A stretch of DNA of 64,000 nucleotides from Planctomycetota bacterium (GTDB taxonomy: Bacteria; Planctomycetota; Phycisphaerae; UBA1845; PWPN01). Shown piece after piece: positions 17,061 to 25,295 of the stretch; positions within the stretch are counted from its first letter, which is position 1, and each line of letters begins with the position of its first letter. Both the position numbers and the translations under genes were made by a program. The notes beneath the pieces were generated by a model. That model saw only the letters and a list, made by a program, of their open reading frames with translations. It was not told the DNA's origin and ran no database searches. Location: the NCBI GenBank assembly GCA_022711465.1, contig JAKLEZ010000026.1, forward strand, positions 1-64,000. The letters are read 5' to 3'.

Positions 17061-18362
17061 CTAGCCGACTTCCGCCATGACATCTGCCGCCCGAACGCGG
17101 TCGATCTCCGCGTAGATCTCAGTCACGCCGGCGGACCGGTGTCCCAGAACAACGCGAGCGGCCTCGATGCCAAACTCCTTCCGAAGACGGGTAGCCGCGT
17201 TATGCCTCAGTTGATGTGGATACCAGGAATGCGCCCGTCGCCACGCTTTGAGCTCTTTGCGGTCGTGTTCGGTAAGGCGGTCCTTCCACTCCTGGATGGT
17301 TTCATTCTCATCGCGGGCCAGGTGCCCGGGTGGGCGAAACGCCCGCTCGCACGCATACTGGATCGCGCGGTAGTAGCTGCCGGGCGTGTAGTGATCGTTG
17401 TAGGCTCTCTTCGGCCGCCGTTGTCGCCGCAATCCCGGTCGATTGCCACAAGACAGAGGCGTGGTTCTGGCGCGATGACGGACCACACGTCGCTCCGCGT
17501 CCGCCTCCGCGGGATTGAACAAGTAGGCCTTGGGGTCGCCCTTGAGGACGGGGCGAAGCATTTGCTGCGCTCGAGGCCCAATGTAGATCACACGGTCATG
17601 GCAGTGGTGCTCGGTCTTGTGCCATGCCGGCCGGTACACCCACACACGCCCGGATGTATCGAGATCGCAACCGCGCATGATGGTGACTTCTCCTGGGCGC
17701 ATTCCAGTCAACATCTGGACCTGGATCATCGCGGCGACGGGCTCGGGCACGAACCGGAGCACAGCTTCAACTTGAGCCTCAGGAACCGGTCTGACACCCT
17801 CCGAGTCCCTCGCGGCGGACCGCCCAGGTTTGAGTGGCGCGACCGCTCGCAGAGCATGCAGCACGTTGGCATCAACCATCTCATTCTCAACGCCCCACCT
17901 GAACATCCTTCGAATGCGGTGGACGCGAGCGTTGATGACGGTGCGGCACAGATCGGAGTCTATCATTCTCTGCCGGACCGCCTTCAAACTACGGGGCCCG
18001 AACTCGCGGATTGGCGTGGCTCCGTAGAGATCATTGAGAGGTCGGCACGCATCGCGGATGTTGTGCAGTTCGCCGGTCGGCCTACCGTTCTTGACATAAT
18101 AGCCCTCGGCGAAGTTCCAGTAGGCAAGGAACAGCTCGTTGATGGTCAAGTCGGTCGCGACTGCGTTCGGAGCGGGTGTTGGCGAGAGCGCCTGGCGACC
18201 GTTGGCCAGCCACTCGGAAATAATCCGCCTGTAAGCTTGCAGGCTCTCCTGCGTTCCGTGTTTGCCCAGGTAGAAGTCTCGTCCCTTGATCCGGACGAGG
18301 CCGAGGCCGGTAGGTTTGTGCAAACGGTACTTGGGGATTCTCACGGATTCAGCGTCGGACAT
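17061..18362 (-). CDS. Tyrosine recombinase / phage-type integrase
   Basis: 433 residues from ATG 18362, preceded by a GGAGGAG site; an upstream extension is possible but not needed. Residues 60-165 are the SAM-like core-binding domain (LTINELFLAYWNFAEGYYVK). The catalytic domain has Arg222 (TGMRPGEV), His383-x2-Arg386 (YPHQLRHNAATRL), His408 (VLGHRSAG) and the nucleophile Tyr417 (EIYAE), so all key residues are present. Between the two catalytic halves is a long basic insert (RRQRRPKRAYNDHY). It starts 113 bases downstream of a tRNA-Gly on the same strand, the classic site for tRNA-targeting integrative elements. Likely intact and functional. Confidence 0.92.
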   Translation of the reverse strand: MSDAESVRIPKYRLHKPTGLGLVRIKGRDFYLGKHGTQESLQAYRRIISEWLANGRQALSPTPAPNAVATDLTINELFLAYWNFAEGYYVKNGRPTGELHNIRDACRPLNDLYGATPIREFGPRSLKAVRQRMIDSDLCRTVINARVHRIRRMFRWGVENEMVDANVLHALRAVAPLKPGRSAARDSEGVRPVPEAQVEAVLRFVPEPVAAMIQVQMLTGMRPGEVTIMRGCDLDTSGRVWVYRPAWHKTEHHCHDRVIYIGPRAQQMLRPVLKGDPKAYLFNPAEADAERRVVRHRARTTPLSCGNRPGLRRQRRPKRAYNDHYTPGSYYRAIQYACERAFRPPGHLARDENETIQEWKDRLTEHDRKELKAWRRAHSWYPHQLRHNAATRLRKEFGIEAARVVLGHRSAGVTEIYAEIDRVRAADVMAEVG

Positions 18363-18380
18363 GGCTACTCCTCCAACCCT

Positions 18381-18399
18381 CGGGGGTAGACTACCCCCG
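18381..18399. promoter_or_regulatory. 19 bp palindrome just upstream of the integrase ribosome binding site
   Basis: CGGGGGTAGACTACCCCCG is a perfect inverted repeat around a single centre base. It lies 18-37 bases before the integrase ATG. On the integrase mRNA it would form a hairpin directly before the Shine-Dalgarno; on the + strand it is followed by TTTT and could stop transcription running toward the tRNA. An operator, an attenuating hairpin or a terminator are all possible. Confidence 0.5.
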
Positions 18400-18474
18400 T
18401 TTTGGGGCTGCTGAGCAGCACTGCCCGACACAGGCAGGTACGCTAAGTAGCGTTCACGCAAGCCATTGTATCAC

Positions 18475-18547
18475 AGCGGGCGAACGGGCTCGAACCGTCA
18501 ACGTTCAGCTTGGAAGGCTGATGCTCTACCAATTGAGCTACGCCCGC
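18475..18547 (-). tRNA. trnG: tRNA-Gly (anticodon UCC)
   Basis: The minus strand folds as a full cloverleaf. The acceptor stem is GCGGGCG/CGCCCGC, the D arm GCTC..GAGC, and the anticodon stem TCAGC/GCTGA has loop CTTCCAA (anticodon TCC). The T arm is ACGG/CCGT with loop TTCGAGC. The discriminator is T, as usual for bacterial tRNA-Gly, and CCA is not encoded. The 3' end faces the integrase gene. It is the likely attachment site of the neighbouring integrase. Confidence 0.95.
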
Positions 18548-18947
18548 AAATCCATATAACCTCATCAGAAGCAACAACTTACGGCCAACCTGATGGGGTG
18601 CTCGAGCAGAGCAAGCCATCAGCGCTCGCTCCACATAATACCCGTCCGAGCCTCACAAGCAAGCTTGTCTGGCCGGAAAACGCGGTGCCACACAGCGCCG
18701 CAAGAGCTGATACTCCCCGCCCGTTTCGCAAGAACGGCAATCGGCACCATCGCGACCCGCGGTCAGCCCGCGGACCGCCGGGCGTTGCCGCCACCCGCCC
18801 TCCCACGCGGTGTACCCGACGCCCCGCCGGCAGGTATACTGTCGTGCTCAAGTGACGCCGGCCGGGCGCAAGACCACCGGAGCGATGCCGCGTGGCTACG
18901 CTCTGGGGTGGGGCGCTGGGTATGCCGCATGGATAAGGACAATCACC
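18548..18947. other. Intergenic region between tRNA-Gly and aminotransferase
   Basis: 400 bp, divergent. A TATACT box occurs at 18835-18840 on the + strand with only a weak -35, a possible promoter for the aminotransferase. On the minus strand a TTATAT lies 12 bases before the tRNA. No gene was supported; a long minus-strand frame crossing here is an antisense shadow. Confidence 0.35.
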
Positions 18948-20312
18948 GTGACCACGTCGCCCGTGTTTGAAGAGCTCCCCATCCATCCTGTTGACACCCG
19001 GCTTCGGCGGATCGTGACCCCCCTGCCCGCTCCCGAGACCCGGTCGCTCCTCGAGACATCCGCCCGCGTGGAGCCACGATCCATGGGCGGCCAGCCACCG
19101 GTGGTGTGGGACCGAGCCGAAGGGTTCAACGTCTTTGACGCCTACGGTAACAAGTGGATCGATTTCTCCAGCGGCGTGCTGGTCACCAACGCGGGCCATG
19201 GACGCAGGGAAATCCAAGACGCCATCATCACCCAGGCCCAGCACGGTCTGCTGCACAACTACTGCTTTCCGAGTCACCATCGCATCGACCTGGCCCGCAG
19301 ACTGACCGAACTGGCTCCCGAGCCGCTCAAGAAGGCCTTCCTCATCTCCACCGGCAGCGAGGCCACCGAATGCGCAGTCAAGTTGATGCGGACCCACGGC
19401 CGGCAAGTCACCGATGACAAGACGGTCATCGTCAGCTACAGCAACGCCTTTCATGGCCGGACCATGGGTGCCCAGATGATTGGCGGCATCCCCTTGCTGA
19501 AGGAGTGGATCGGTTACATGGACCCGGGCATGGTGCAGGTTCCCTTTCCGGACGGCTTCCGCTGCCAAGATACGAGCTTCGCGGTCTTCGAGGAATCGCT
19601 GGCCAAGATGGCGATTGACCCGCGCCGAGTGGCGGGTGTGATCACCGAAACCTACCAGGGCGGCGGGGCCAGCTTCGCGCCGCCCGAGTACATCGCCAGG
19701 CTCCGCGAGTGGTGCGACCAGTGGAATGTCCTGTTGACTTTCGACGAAGTCCAGGCAGCCTTCGGCCGATGCGGTCGACAGTGGGGCTTCGAACACTACG
19801 GCGTCATGCCCGACCTGATGTGCCTGGGAAAGGGCATCAGCAGCTCCCTGCCGGTGGCCGCCGTCGTCGGCAGGCCGGACGTCATGGATCTGTTCCCCCC
19901 GGGTTCGATGACCAGCACGCACACCGGCAACCCGATCTGCTGCGCGGCGGCCCTGGCCAATATCGAACTCATCCTCAAGGAGCGCCTTATCGAGAAGGCG
20001 GCCTGCACGGGCGAGGTGCTGCACAAAGAGCTCTGGAAGCAGCTGAAGCCCTTTGACGCCCGAATCGGGGCGATCCACGGCAAGGGCCTGGTAGCCGGCG
20101 TCCACGTCATCAAGGACGACTCCCTGGCCCCCGACCGTGATCTGGCCCACAAGGTCGTCTGGAACGCCGTCGGCCGCGGACTCATGCTGTTCTCCCCCGT
20201 TGGCGTGGGCGGAGCCACGATCAAGATCTGCCCCCCGCTCTGCATCACCGAGGAGGCGATCATCGAAGGCGTCTCCGCGATCGCCGACGCATTCAAGGAT
20301 TGCCTGAGCTAG
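18948..20312 (+). CDS. Class III PLP-dependent aminotransferase (GABA/ornithine-type)
   Basis: 454 residues from GTG 18948, with AAGGA 9 bases upstream; longer in-frame starts would add an unconvincing Arg/Thr-rich leader. Class III hallmarks are present: NVFDAYGNKWIDFSSGVLV near the N-terminus, the phosphate-binding STGSEATECAVKLMR, the substrate region NAFHGRTMGA, the metal/cofactor motif TFDEVQAAFGR, and the Schiff-base Lys in CLGKGISSSLP. The length matches 4-aminobutyrate, ornithine or related omega-aminotransferases; the exact amino donor cannot be told. The gene for 6-phosphogluconolactonase follows 6 bases later, so the two are co-transcribed. Confidence 0.88.
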   Translation: MTTSPVFEELPIHPVDTRLRRIVTPLPAPETRSLLETSARVEPRSMGGQPPVVWDRAEGFNVFDAYGNKWIDFSSGVLVTNAGHGRREIQDAIITQAQHGLLHNYCFPSHHRIDLARRLTELAPEPLKKAFLISTGSEATECAVKLMRTHGRQVTDDKTVIVSYSNAFHGRTMGAQMIGGIPLLKEWIGYMDPGMVQVPFPDGFRCQDTSFAVFEESLAKMAIDPRRVAGVITETYQGGGASFAPPEYIARLREWCDQWNVLLTFDEVQAAFGRCGRQWGFEHYGVMPDLMCLGKGISSSLPVAAVVGRPDVMDLFPPGSMTSTHTGNPICCAAALANIELILKERLIEKAACTGEVLHKELWKQLKPFDARIGAIHGKGLVAGVHVIKDDSLAPDRDLAHKVVWNAVGRGLMLFSPVGVGGATIKICPPLCITEEAIIEGVSAIADAFKDCLS

Positions 20313-20318
20313 GAGAGT

Positions 20319-21071
20319 ATGCCTCCCCCAACGAACATCCTGATCGGCAAGGACATGCCCGAGGCAACCGCCTTCGCCGCTGAACAAGTGGTCCGAGCGC
20401 TGGCCACTCCGAACCGAACCCGTTCCGTTGCCCTGGCCGGCGGGAGTACCCCCCGAGCCCTGTACACGTCGCTGGCGTCGCCGCCGTGGAAGACACGCGT
20501 CGACTGGCAGGGCATCGAGTGGTTCTGGGGAGATGAGCGTGCCGTACCACCGAATCACCCGGACAGCAACTACCGGATGGCCCGCGAGACCCTCCTCCAC
20601 CCGCTCGCAGTCGATCCGACTCACGTTCATCGCATGGCGGCCGAGGCGGTCGACCTGCCCGCCGCGGCCCATGACTACGAAACAACCATCCGTCACCTCG
20701 TGCCAGCAAACGCCCAGGGCATGCCGGCATTCGATCTGATCCTGCTCGGCGTCGGCGCGGACGGACATACCGCCAGCCTGTTCCCCGGCTCGGCCGGCCT
20801 GACCGAGCGGGCTCGCCTCGTCGTCGCCCACGAGATCCCCAGCCTGCGATCGCGCCGGATGACCCTGACCTTCCCCTTGCTCCGCGCCGCCAGGAACATC
20901 CTGTTCTTCGTCACCGGCGCCGCCAAGGCCGACATCCTGGCGCAGATACACGCCGGGGACGCCAACCCCCTCAGACTGCCGGCGGCCGGCCTGCAAACGA
21001 CTGCCGGACGCACCATCTGGGTCCTCGACGCCGACGCCGCCCGGCTTGTCCAGGGTGTGATCCGCCCGTAG
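20319..21071 (+). CDS. pgl: 6-phosphogluconolactonase
   Basis: 250 residues; the ATG at 20319 is 6 bases after the preceding stop and has TAGGAG as its site. It hydrolyses 6-phosphogluconolactone to 6-phosphogluconate in the oxidative pentose phosphate pathway. Family motifs of the Pgl/DevB type are visible: VALAGGSTPRALY (~38-50), WFWGDERAVPP (~68-78) with PDSNYRMA, and LLGVGADGHTASLFPGS (~142-158). Length is standard. No zwf or gnd is nearby. Co-transcription with the aminotransferase looks positional rather than functional. Confidence 0.92.
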   Translation: MPPPTNILIGKDMPEATAFAAEQVVRALATPNRTRSVALAGGSTPRALYTSLASPPWKTRVDWQGIEWFWGDERAVPPNHPDSNYRMARETLLHPLAVDPTHVHRMAAEAVDLPAAAHDYETTIRHLVPANAQGMPAFDLILLGVGADGHTASLFPGSAGLTERARLVVAHEIPSLRSRRMTLTFPLLRAARNILFFVTGAAKADILAQIHAGDANPLRLPAAGLQTTAGRTIWVLDADAARLVQGVIRP

Positions 21072-21138
21072 AATCCCCACCCTGGTGAGCAGGCGGGAAC
21101 TTCATCCCGCCGTGGCCGCGAATACGGAGCAGACATCT

Positions 21139-22320
21139 ATGCAACTGTCCAAACGCGTTCAGCAACTGGCCGAGTCCGCCACCCTGGCCGTCAGTGCGAA
21201 GGCGGCGGCGATGAAGAAGGAAGGCGTCGACGTGGTGAGCTTCGGAGCCGGCGAACCGGACTTCCCGACCCCCGAGTTCATCCGCAACGCCTGCAAGACC
21301 GCCCTCGACGCCGGATACACCAAATACGCCAACCCGGCTTCAGGCATCCAGGCGGCCAAGGAGGCGGCCTGCCTGAAGCTGAAACGCGAGAACGGCCTGG
21401 AGTACAAAGCTTCCCAAGTCATGATCACGGTGGGCGGCAAGGAGGCCCTCTTCCTGGCGAGCATGGCCCTGCTTGAAGAGGGCGACGAAGCCATCCTGCC
21501 ATCCCCCTATTGGGTCTCCTACCCCGAACAGATCCGGCTCTGCGGAGCCAGGCCGGTCATCGTCGAGGGCTGCGAGTCGAGGAGCTTCAAGCTCACCCCG
21601 GAGCAAATCGCCAACGCGATCACACCCAGGACCAAAGTGCTGATTTTCAACTCCCCGAGCAATCCGGGCGGCTTCACCTACTCGCCGGAGGAGGTCAAGG
21701 CCATCGCCAGGATTATCGCCAAGACGGATATCACTGTCTTCAGTGACGAGATGTACGATCGCCTCATCTACGGCAACCAGCGGTTCATGAGCTTCGCCGC
21801 CGCCGGACCGGAGGCCTACGCTCGAACCCTGACCTTCAACGCCGGCTCAAAAACCTACTCGATGACCGGCTGGCGAATCGGCTATGTGGCCGGCCCCGAA
21901 CCGATCATCAAGGCCATGGCCAAGCTCCAGAGCCAGACGACCAGCGGCACGGCCACGTTTAACCAGCACGCCTTGGCGGTCGCCCTCAGCGGCGACCAAA
22001 CCCCGGTCGAGACCATGCGCAAGGAGTTCGAGCGCCGGGCCGAATACATGCACCAGCGACTCAATATGATCAAGGGCGTGACCTGCGTCCAACCCACCGG
22101 GGCCTTCTACGCATTCCCCAACGTGAGCCAGGCGTTCGCGACCCTGGGCGTGGGCAACTCGCTCGACTTCTCCGCAAAGGTGCTGGAGAAAGCCCACGTC
22201 GCCCTGGTGCCCGGCGTCGCCTTCGGACTCGACAACTACGTTCGGCTGTCTTTTGCCACCAGCATGGAGCAGATCAAAAAGGGCCTCGATCGGCTGGAAG
22301 GACTCCTCGGCAAGGCGTGA
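21139..22320 (+). CDS. Class I aminotransferase, aspartate aminotransferase-like
   Basis: 393 residues from ATG 21139 (GGAG 9 bases upstream). It is a fold-type I PLP enzyme of the AspC/AAT-I beta group: VSFGAGEPDFPTPEFI at the N-terminus, AGYTKYANPASGIQAAKEA, NSPSNPGGFTYS, VFSDEMYDRLIYG (Asp/Tyr of the cofactor site), Schiff-base Lys in AGSKTYSMTGWRIGYVAGP, and YVRLSFATS, where the Arg binds the substrate alpha-carboxylate. It likely interconverts aspartate or a similar amino acid with its keto acid. It lies 67 bases after pgl and may belong to the same operon; convergent with the next gene. Confidence 0.88.
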   Translation: MQLSKRVQQLAESATLAVSAKAAAMKKEGVDVVSFGAGEPDFPTPEFIRNACKTALDAGYTKYANPASGIQAAKEAACLKLKRENGLEYKASQVMITVGGKEALFLASMALLEEGDEAILPSPYWVSYPEQIRLCGARPVIVEGCESRSFKLTPEQIANAITPRTKVLIFNSPSNPGGFTYSPEEVKAIARIIAKTDITVFSDEMYDRLIYGNQRFMSFAAAGPEAYARTLTFNAGSKTYSMTGWRIGYVAGPEPIIKAMAKLQSQTTSGTATFNQHALAVALSGDQTPVETMRKEFERRAEYMHQRLNMIKGVTCVQPTGAFYAFPNVSQAFATLGVGNSLDFSAKVLEKAHVALVPGVAFGLDNYVRLSFATSMEQIKKGLDRLEGLLGKA

Positions 22321-22350
22321 ACTCACCGAGTACTTCGAGCCACGGCGGCG

Positions 22351-24060
22351 CTATCGCCGGGCAAAGGCGTAGCTGACCCCCTCCTCACCGCCGGCCGCCC
22401 CATGCAGCCCCGGGGTCTCTCCCGAGAGTGGCTCAGCCCTCTGAGCCTCCGGCAGGTCGGCCAGCGAAACGGCGAGCTGGGCGAACTCCTGCTCACGACT
22501 GAAGAAAGCGTCCACTACTTCAGGGGCAAAGTGGGAACCGGCCTCCTCGCGCAGGATGGCGACGGCCTCTCCGTGGGGCATTGCCGGCTTGTAGACTCGC
22601 TTCGATGTCAACGCGTCATAGACATCGGCTACGGCCACTATCCGGGCGGAGAGCGGTATCTGCTCTCCAGCCAGGCCAAAGGGATACCCCTTGCCGTTGA
22701 ACTTCTCGTGATGGTAGTAGGCGATCTCCATCCCCATCTGCAGGAAGTCCTGTGTCCGTCCCTGGTTGATGATGCTCCGGATGGTGTCGCCGCCGATCTG
22801 CGCGTGCCGTTTCATGATCTCGAACTCTGTAGGTGAAAGCCGGCCCGGCTTGAGCAGGATTTCGTCCGGTATTCCCACCTTGCCGATGTCATGCAGGGGG
22901 GAAGACCGGACAATCGTCTCAATGAACGACCGGGTGATCACCCGGGCGTACTCGGGCCTGCGAACCAGGACCTGACTCAGAAGCTGACAGTAGGTCTGCA
23001 CACGCTCGAGATGGGTACCCGTCTCGGGATCGCGGTTTTCGGCCAGCCTGGCCAGAGCCAGGATCGTCGCATCGCGAGCCTCGTTGCGCTCCCGCAATCG
23101 GATCTGGTTGCAGAGGGCGATGGCCACCACTTCCCCGATGGCCCGCAACTGGGCCAGGGCTTCGGTGGAATAGGGCCGGCCATCCAGCGGCTCGCTGACA
23201 TTGAGCACGCCAACCGGGCCGCTGGGAGTCACCAGCGAGGTGCTCGCCAATGGGATACTGGCGAAAAACTCGCTGTCGTACCGATCGCCGAACTCGCTCA
23301 TCTCGTCAGGTTCGCTGACCACGATGTTTTGCGATTCGGCGAACACGCGCCCGGCAATCGCGCCACCAACCGGAACGCGAATGGCCTCTTTCACCTCCTC
23401 CGCAATCCCCACTGCCGCGGCGATGCGAAGGTACTCGCGATTGCCTTCCGGCAACATCAGCGATACGCGACGGCTGGCCAGCATGTCGGCCGTGGTCGCC
23501 ACGACCAGGTCGGCCACACCCTCCAGCGAGTCGATGCCGTTCAAGTCGGTCATGAATCGCTGCATGCGCTGGATCAACGCGGTCCGCTGAACCACGCGGG
23601 CCTCCAACTGCTCGTTGAGGAGCCGGAGTTCCTCGTTCTTGGCATTCAGCTCTGCCGTCAGCGTCCGTTCGGCACTCACCAGTCGGTACTGCTCGATGGC
23701 GTCATCCAGGGCTTGCTCCAGCAATTCCTGAGTGCAGGGCTTCTGCAGGAAGCGGAAGATGTGGCCCTGATGCAGGGCTGATACGGCAACGCTCAACTCC
23801 GGCCGGCCAGTCAGCATCACCGCGACTGTCTGCGGGACCCGACGGTGCACCTCCTCCAGGAATTCAGCTCCATTCATGCCCGGCATGTTGTAGTCGGACA
23901 CCACGACCGCGAAGGGCCCTTGGCTCTCCAGGGCCTCCAGCCCCGCCGGCCCGCTGCTGGCTGTCGCCACCTCATACTTCCGGCGCAACTGCCGCCTGAG
24001 GCCTTCGAGAAGGTTGACTTCGTCATCCACAAAGAGCACCCGCCGGTTCATGTCATTCAT
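22351..24060 (-). CDS. Response regulator REC-GAF-HD-GYP (cyclic-di-GMP phosphodiesterase)
   Basis: 569 residues. ATG 24060 overlaps the TGA of the gene upstream (ATGA). Residues 6-125 are a receiver with an intact phospho-acceptor Asp56 (VVVSDYNMPGMNG), acidic pair Asp12-Asp13 and Lys in LQKPC. A coiled coil (~135-180, TAELNAKNEELRLLNEQLEA) leads to a GAF domain (~185-330). The HD-GYP domain follows: THLERVQ, SPLHDIGKVGIPD, HAQIGGD and HHEKFNGKGYPFG, with all the metal and GYP signature residues. It should degrade cyclic di-GMP on phosphorylation or in response to the GAF ligand. Last gene of a three-gene coupled operon with a histidine kinase. Confidence 0.9.
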   Translation of the reverse strand: MNDMNRRVLFVDDEVNLLEGLRRQLRRKYEVATASSGPAGLEALESQGPFAVVVSDYNMPGMNGAEFLEEVHRRVPQTVAVMLTGRPELSVAVSALHQGHIFRFLQKPCTQELLEQALDDAIEQYRLVSAERTLTAELNAKNEELRLLNEQLEARVVQRTALIQRMQRFMTDLNGIDSLEGVADLVVATTADMLASRRVSLMLPEGNREYLRIAAAVGIAEEVKEAIRVPVGGAIAGRVFAESQNIVVSEPDEMSEFGDRYDSEFFASIPLASTSLVTPSGPVGVLNVSEPLDGRPYSTEALAQLRAIGEVVAIALCNQIRLRERNEARDATILALARLAENRDPETGTHLERVQTYCQLLSQVLVRRPEYARVITRSFIETIVRSSPLHDIGKVGIPDEILLKPGRLSPTEFEIMKRHAQIGGDTIRSIINQGRTQDFLQMGMEIAYYHHEKFNGKGYPFGLAGEQIPLSARIVAVADVYDALTSKRVYKPAMPHGEAVAILREEAGSHFAPEVVDAFFSREQEFAQLAVSLADLPEAQRAEPLSGETPGLHGAAGGEEGVSYAFARR

Positions 24061-25295
24061 GCCGATACCGCCATCACCCGGTCGACGACCAGACTGGCCA
24101 GTTCCGTCCACGCTGCGACCCGGTCGTCCATCCCCAGTCGCTTCAGGTAGGCCAGATCCAGTGCCGGCACGACCGGTTCACAGCCGGCGCCCGCTCGGGA
24201 TTTCTGCATCGCGGTCAATACGGCATCGGCCACATGCACGCAACTCGCGGCGCAGAGACCGTTGTAGTTGATCTGCCCCGGGTGGTGGTGGAGGGCGACC
24301 GCCTCCACGATGCGCGGCGGGAGACCCCACAGGGTCAGCAGATACTCCCCGACCTCCTCGTGGGTCACGCCGAAGGTCTCCTTCTCGACGGCGCACTGCG
24401 GACGCCCGTCTCGCTCAACAACCGCCATCATGGCATCAAATATCTTGGTGTGGTGGGAGGCCAGCAGGAGGATGCCGACATCGTGAAGCACGCCCGCGGT
24501 GAAGGCCTGATCGGGCCGATCACCGCCCTGCTTCTCGGCCTTGCTGATCAGCCGCGAGACCTCCGCAACCTCGTAGGAGTGGCTCCACAGCTGGTCAATG
24601 CTGAACCGGTGCAGAGGCTGCTTGGGCGCGAACTGGCCGAAGACCTGCTCGGACAGTACCAGGGCCTTGATGCGGACAATCCCCAGAAGGGCGACCGCTT
24701 CGGCGACACTTGATACCCGTCGCCCGATGCCAAAGAAGGAGGAGTTAACCAGCTTGAGGAGTTTCGCGGACATGGCTATGTCCCGGCCGATGATCCGCCC
24801 CACGGTCTGAGCGTCCGCGCACTCGGAGTTGGCGGCCTGGGTGATCTCGAGGTAAAGCGTCGGCAGACTGGGCAGTGTCTGGCAGCCGCCCACAATGTCC
24901 CGCAACCGTTCATTACCGGCGAAGCCCTGGGCGGCACACGCCCGGGCGACGGCATCGATCAGCCTGTCGGCCTCGATCGGCTTTGAGAGAAACCGATGGG
25001 CGAGATTGACGGCCTTCCGCGTGCCCTCCTCGCCCGGATAGCCGGAAAGGACGATCCGAGCCATCCGCGGGTAACCCTGAACAACCCGCTCCAGAAGGGC
25101 CGCGCCGTCCATGCCCGCCATCCTCATGGCCGTCACGATGACGTCGTGGGGGGCGGCAGCCAGCCTGGCCAATGCCTCCTCCCCGCTGGCCGCGAAGGAC
25201 ATGTCCCAGGCATCACGCTGCTTGCGCAAGAGCCTCTGCAGCCCGGCAATCGCGTTGGGATCATCGTCAACGAACAACACTCTCGTCTTGTTCAT
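24057..25295 (-). CDS. REC-HDOD protein with a degenerate receiver
   Basis: 412 residues from ATG 25295, overlapping the TGA of the kinase gene by ATGA, and itself overlapping the next start the same way. Residues 5-120 are a receiver fold (VLFVDDD at 7-12, Ser84, Lys105 in LSKPIE). The phospho-acceptor position reads Ala56 (DVIVTAMRMAGMDG) instead of Asp, and the following Pro is also Ala. Residues ~135-340 are an HDOD domain (LPSLPTLYLEITQAA, GRDIAMSAKLLKLVNSSFFG, AGVLHDVGILLLASHH, HHHPG), a protein-interaction module of signalling pathways. It probably acts as a non-phosphorylatable scaffold or adaptor between the kinase and the HD-GYP protein. Confidence 0.88.
   Translation of the reverse strand: MNKTRVLFVDDDPNAIAGLQRLLRKQRDAWDMSFAASGEEALARLAAAPHDVIVTAMRMAGMDGAALLERVVQGYPRMARIVLSGYPGEEGTRKAVNLAHRFLSKPIEADRLIDAVARACAAQGFAGNERLRDIVGGCQTLPSLPTLYLEITQAANSECADAQTVGRIIGRDIAMSAKLLKLVNSSFFGIGRRVSSVAEAVALLGIVRIKALVLSEQVFGQFAPKQPLHRFSIDQLWSHSYEVAEVSRLISKAEKQGGDRPDQAFTAGVLHDVGILLLASHHTKIFDAMMAVVERDGRPQCAVEKETFGVTHEEVGEYLLTLWGLPPRIVEAVALHHHPGQINYNGLCAASCVHVADAVLTAMQKSRAGAGCEPVVPALDLAYLKRLGMDDRVAAWTELASLVVDRVMAVSA

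Noticed and set aside
18579-21080. A minus-strand open frame of about 833 codons opposite the aminotransferase and pgl genes
   Set aside because: It has no domain, no ribosome binding site and shadow-type composition; the sense-strand genes are unmistakable.
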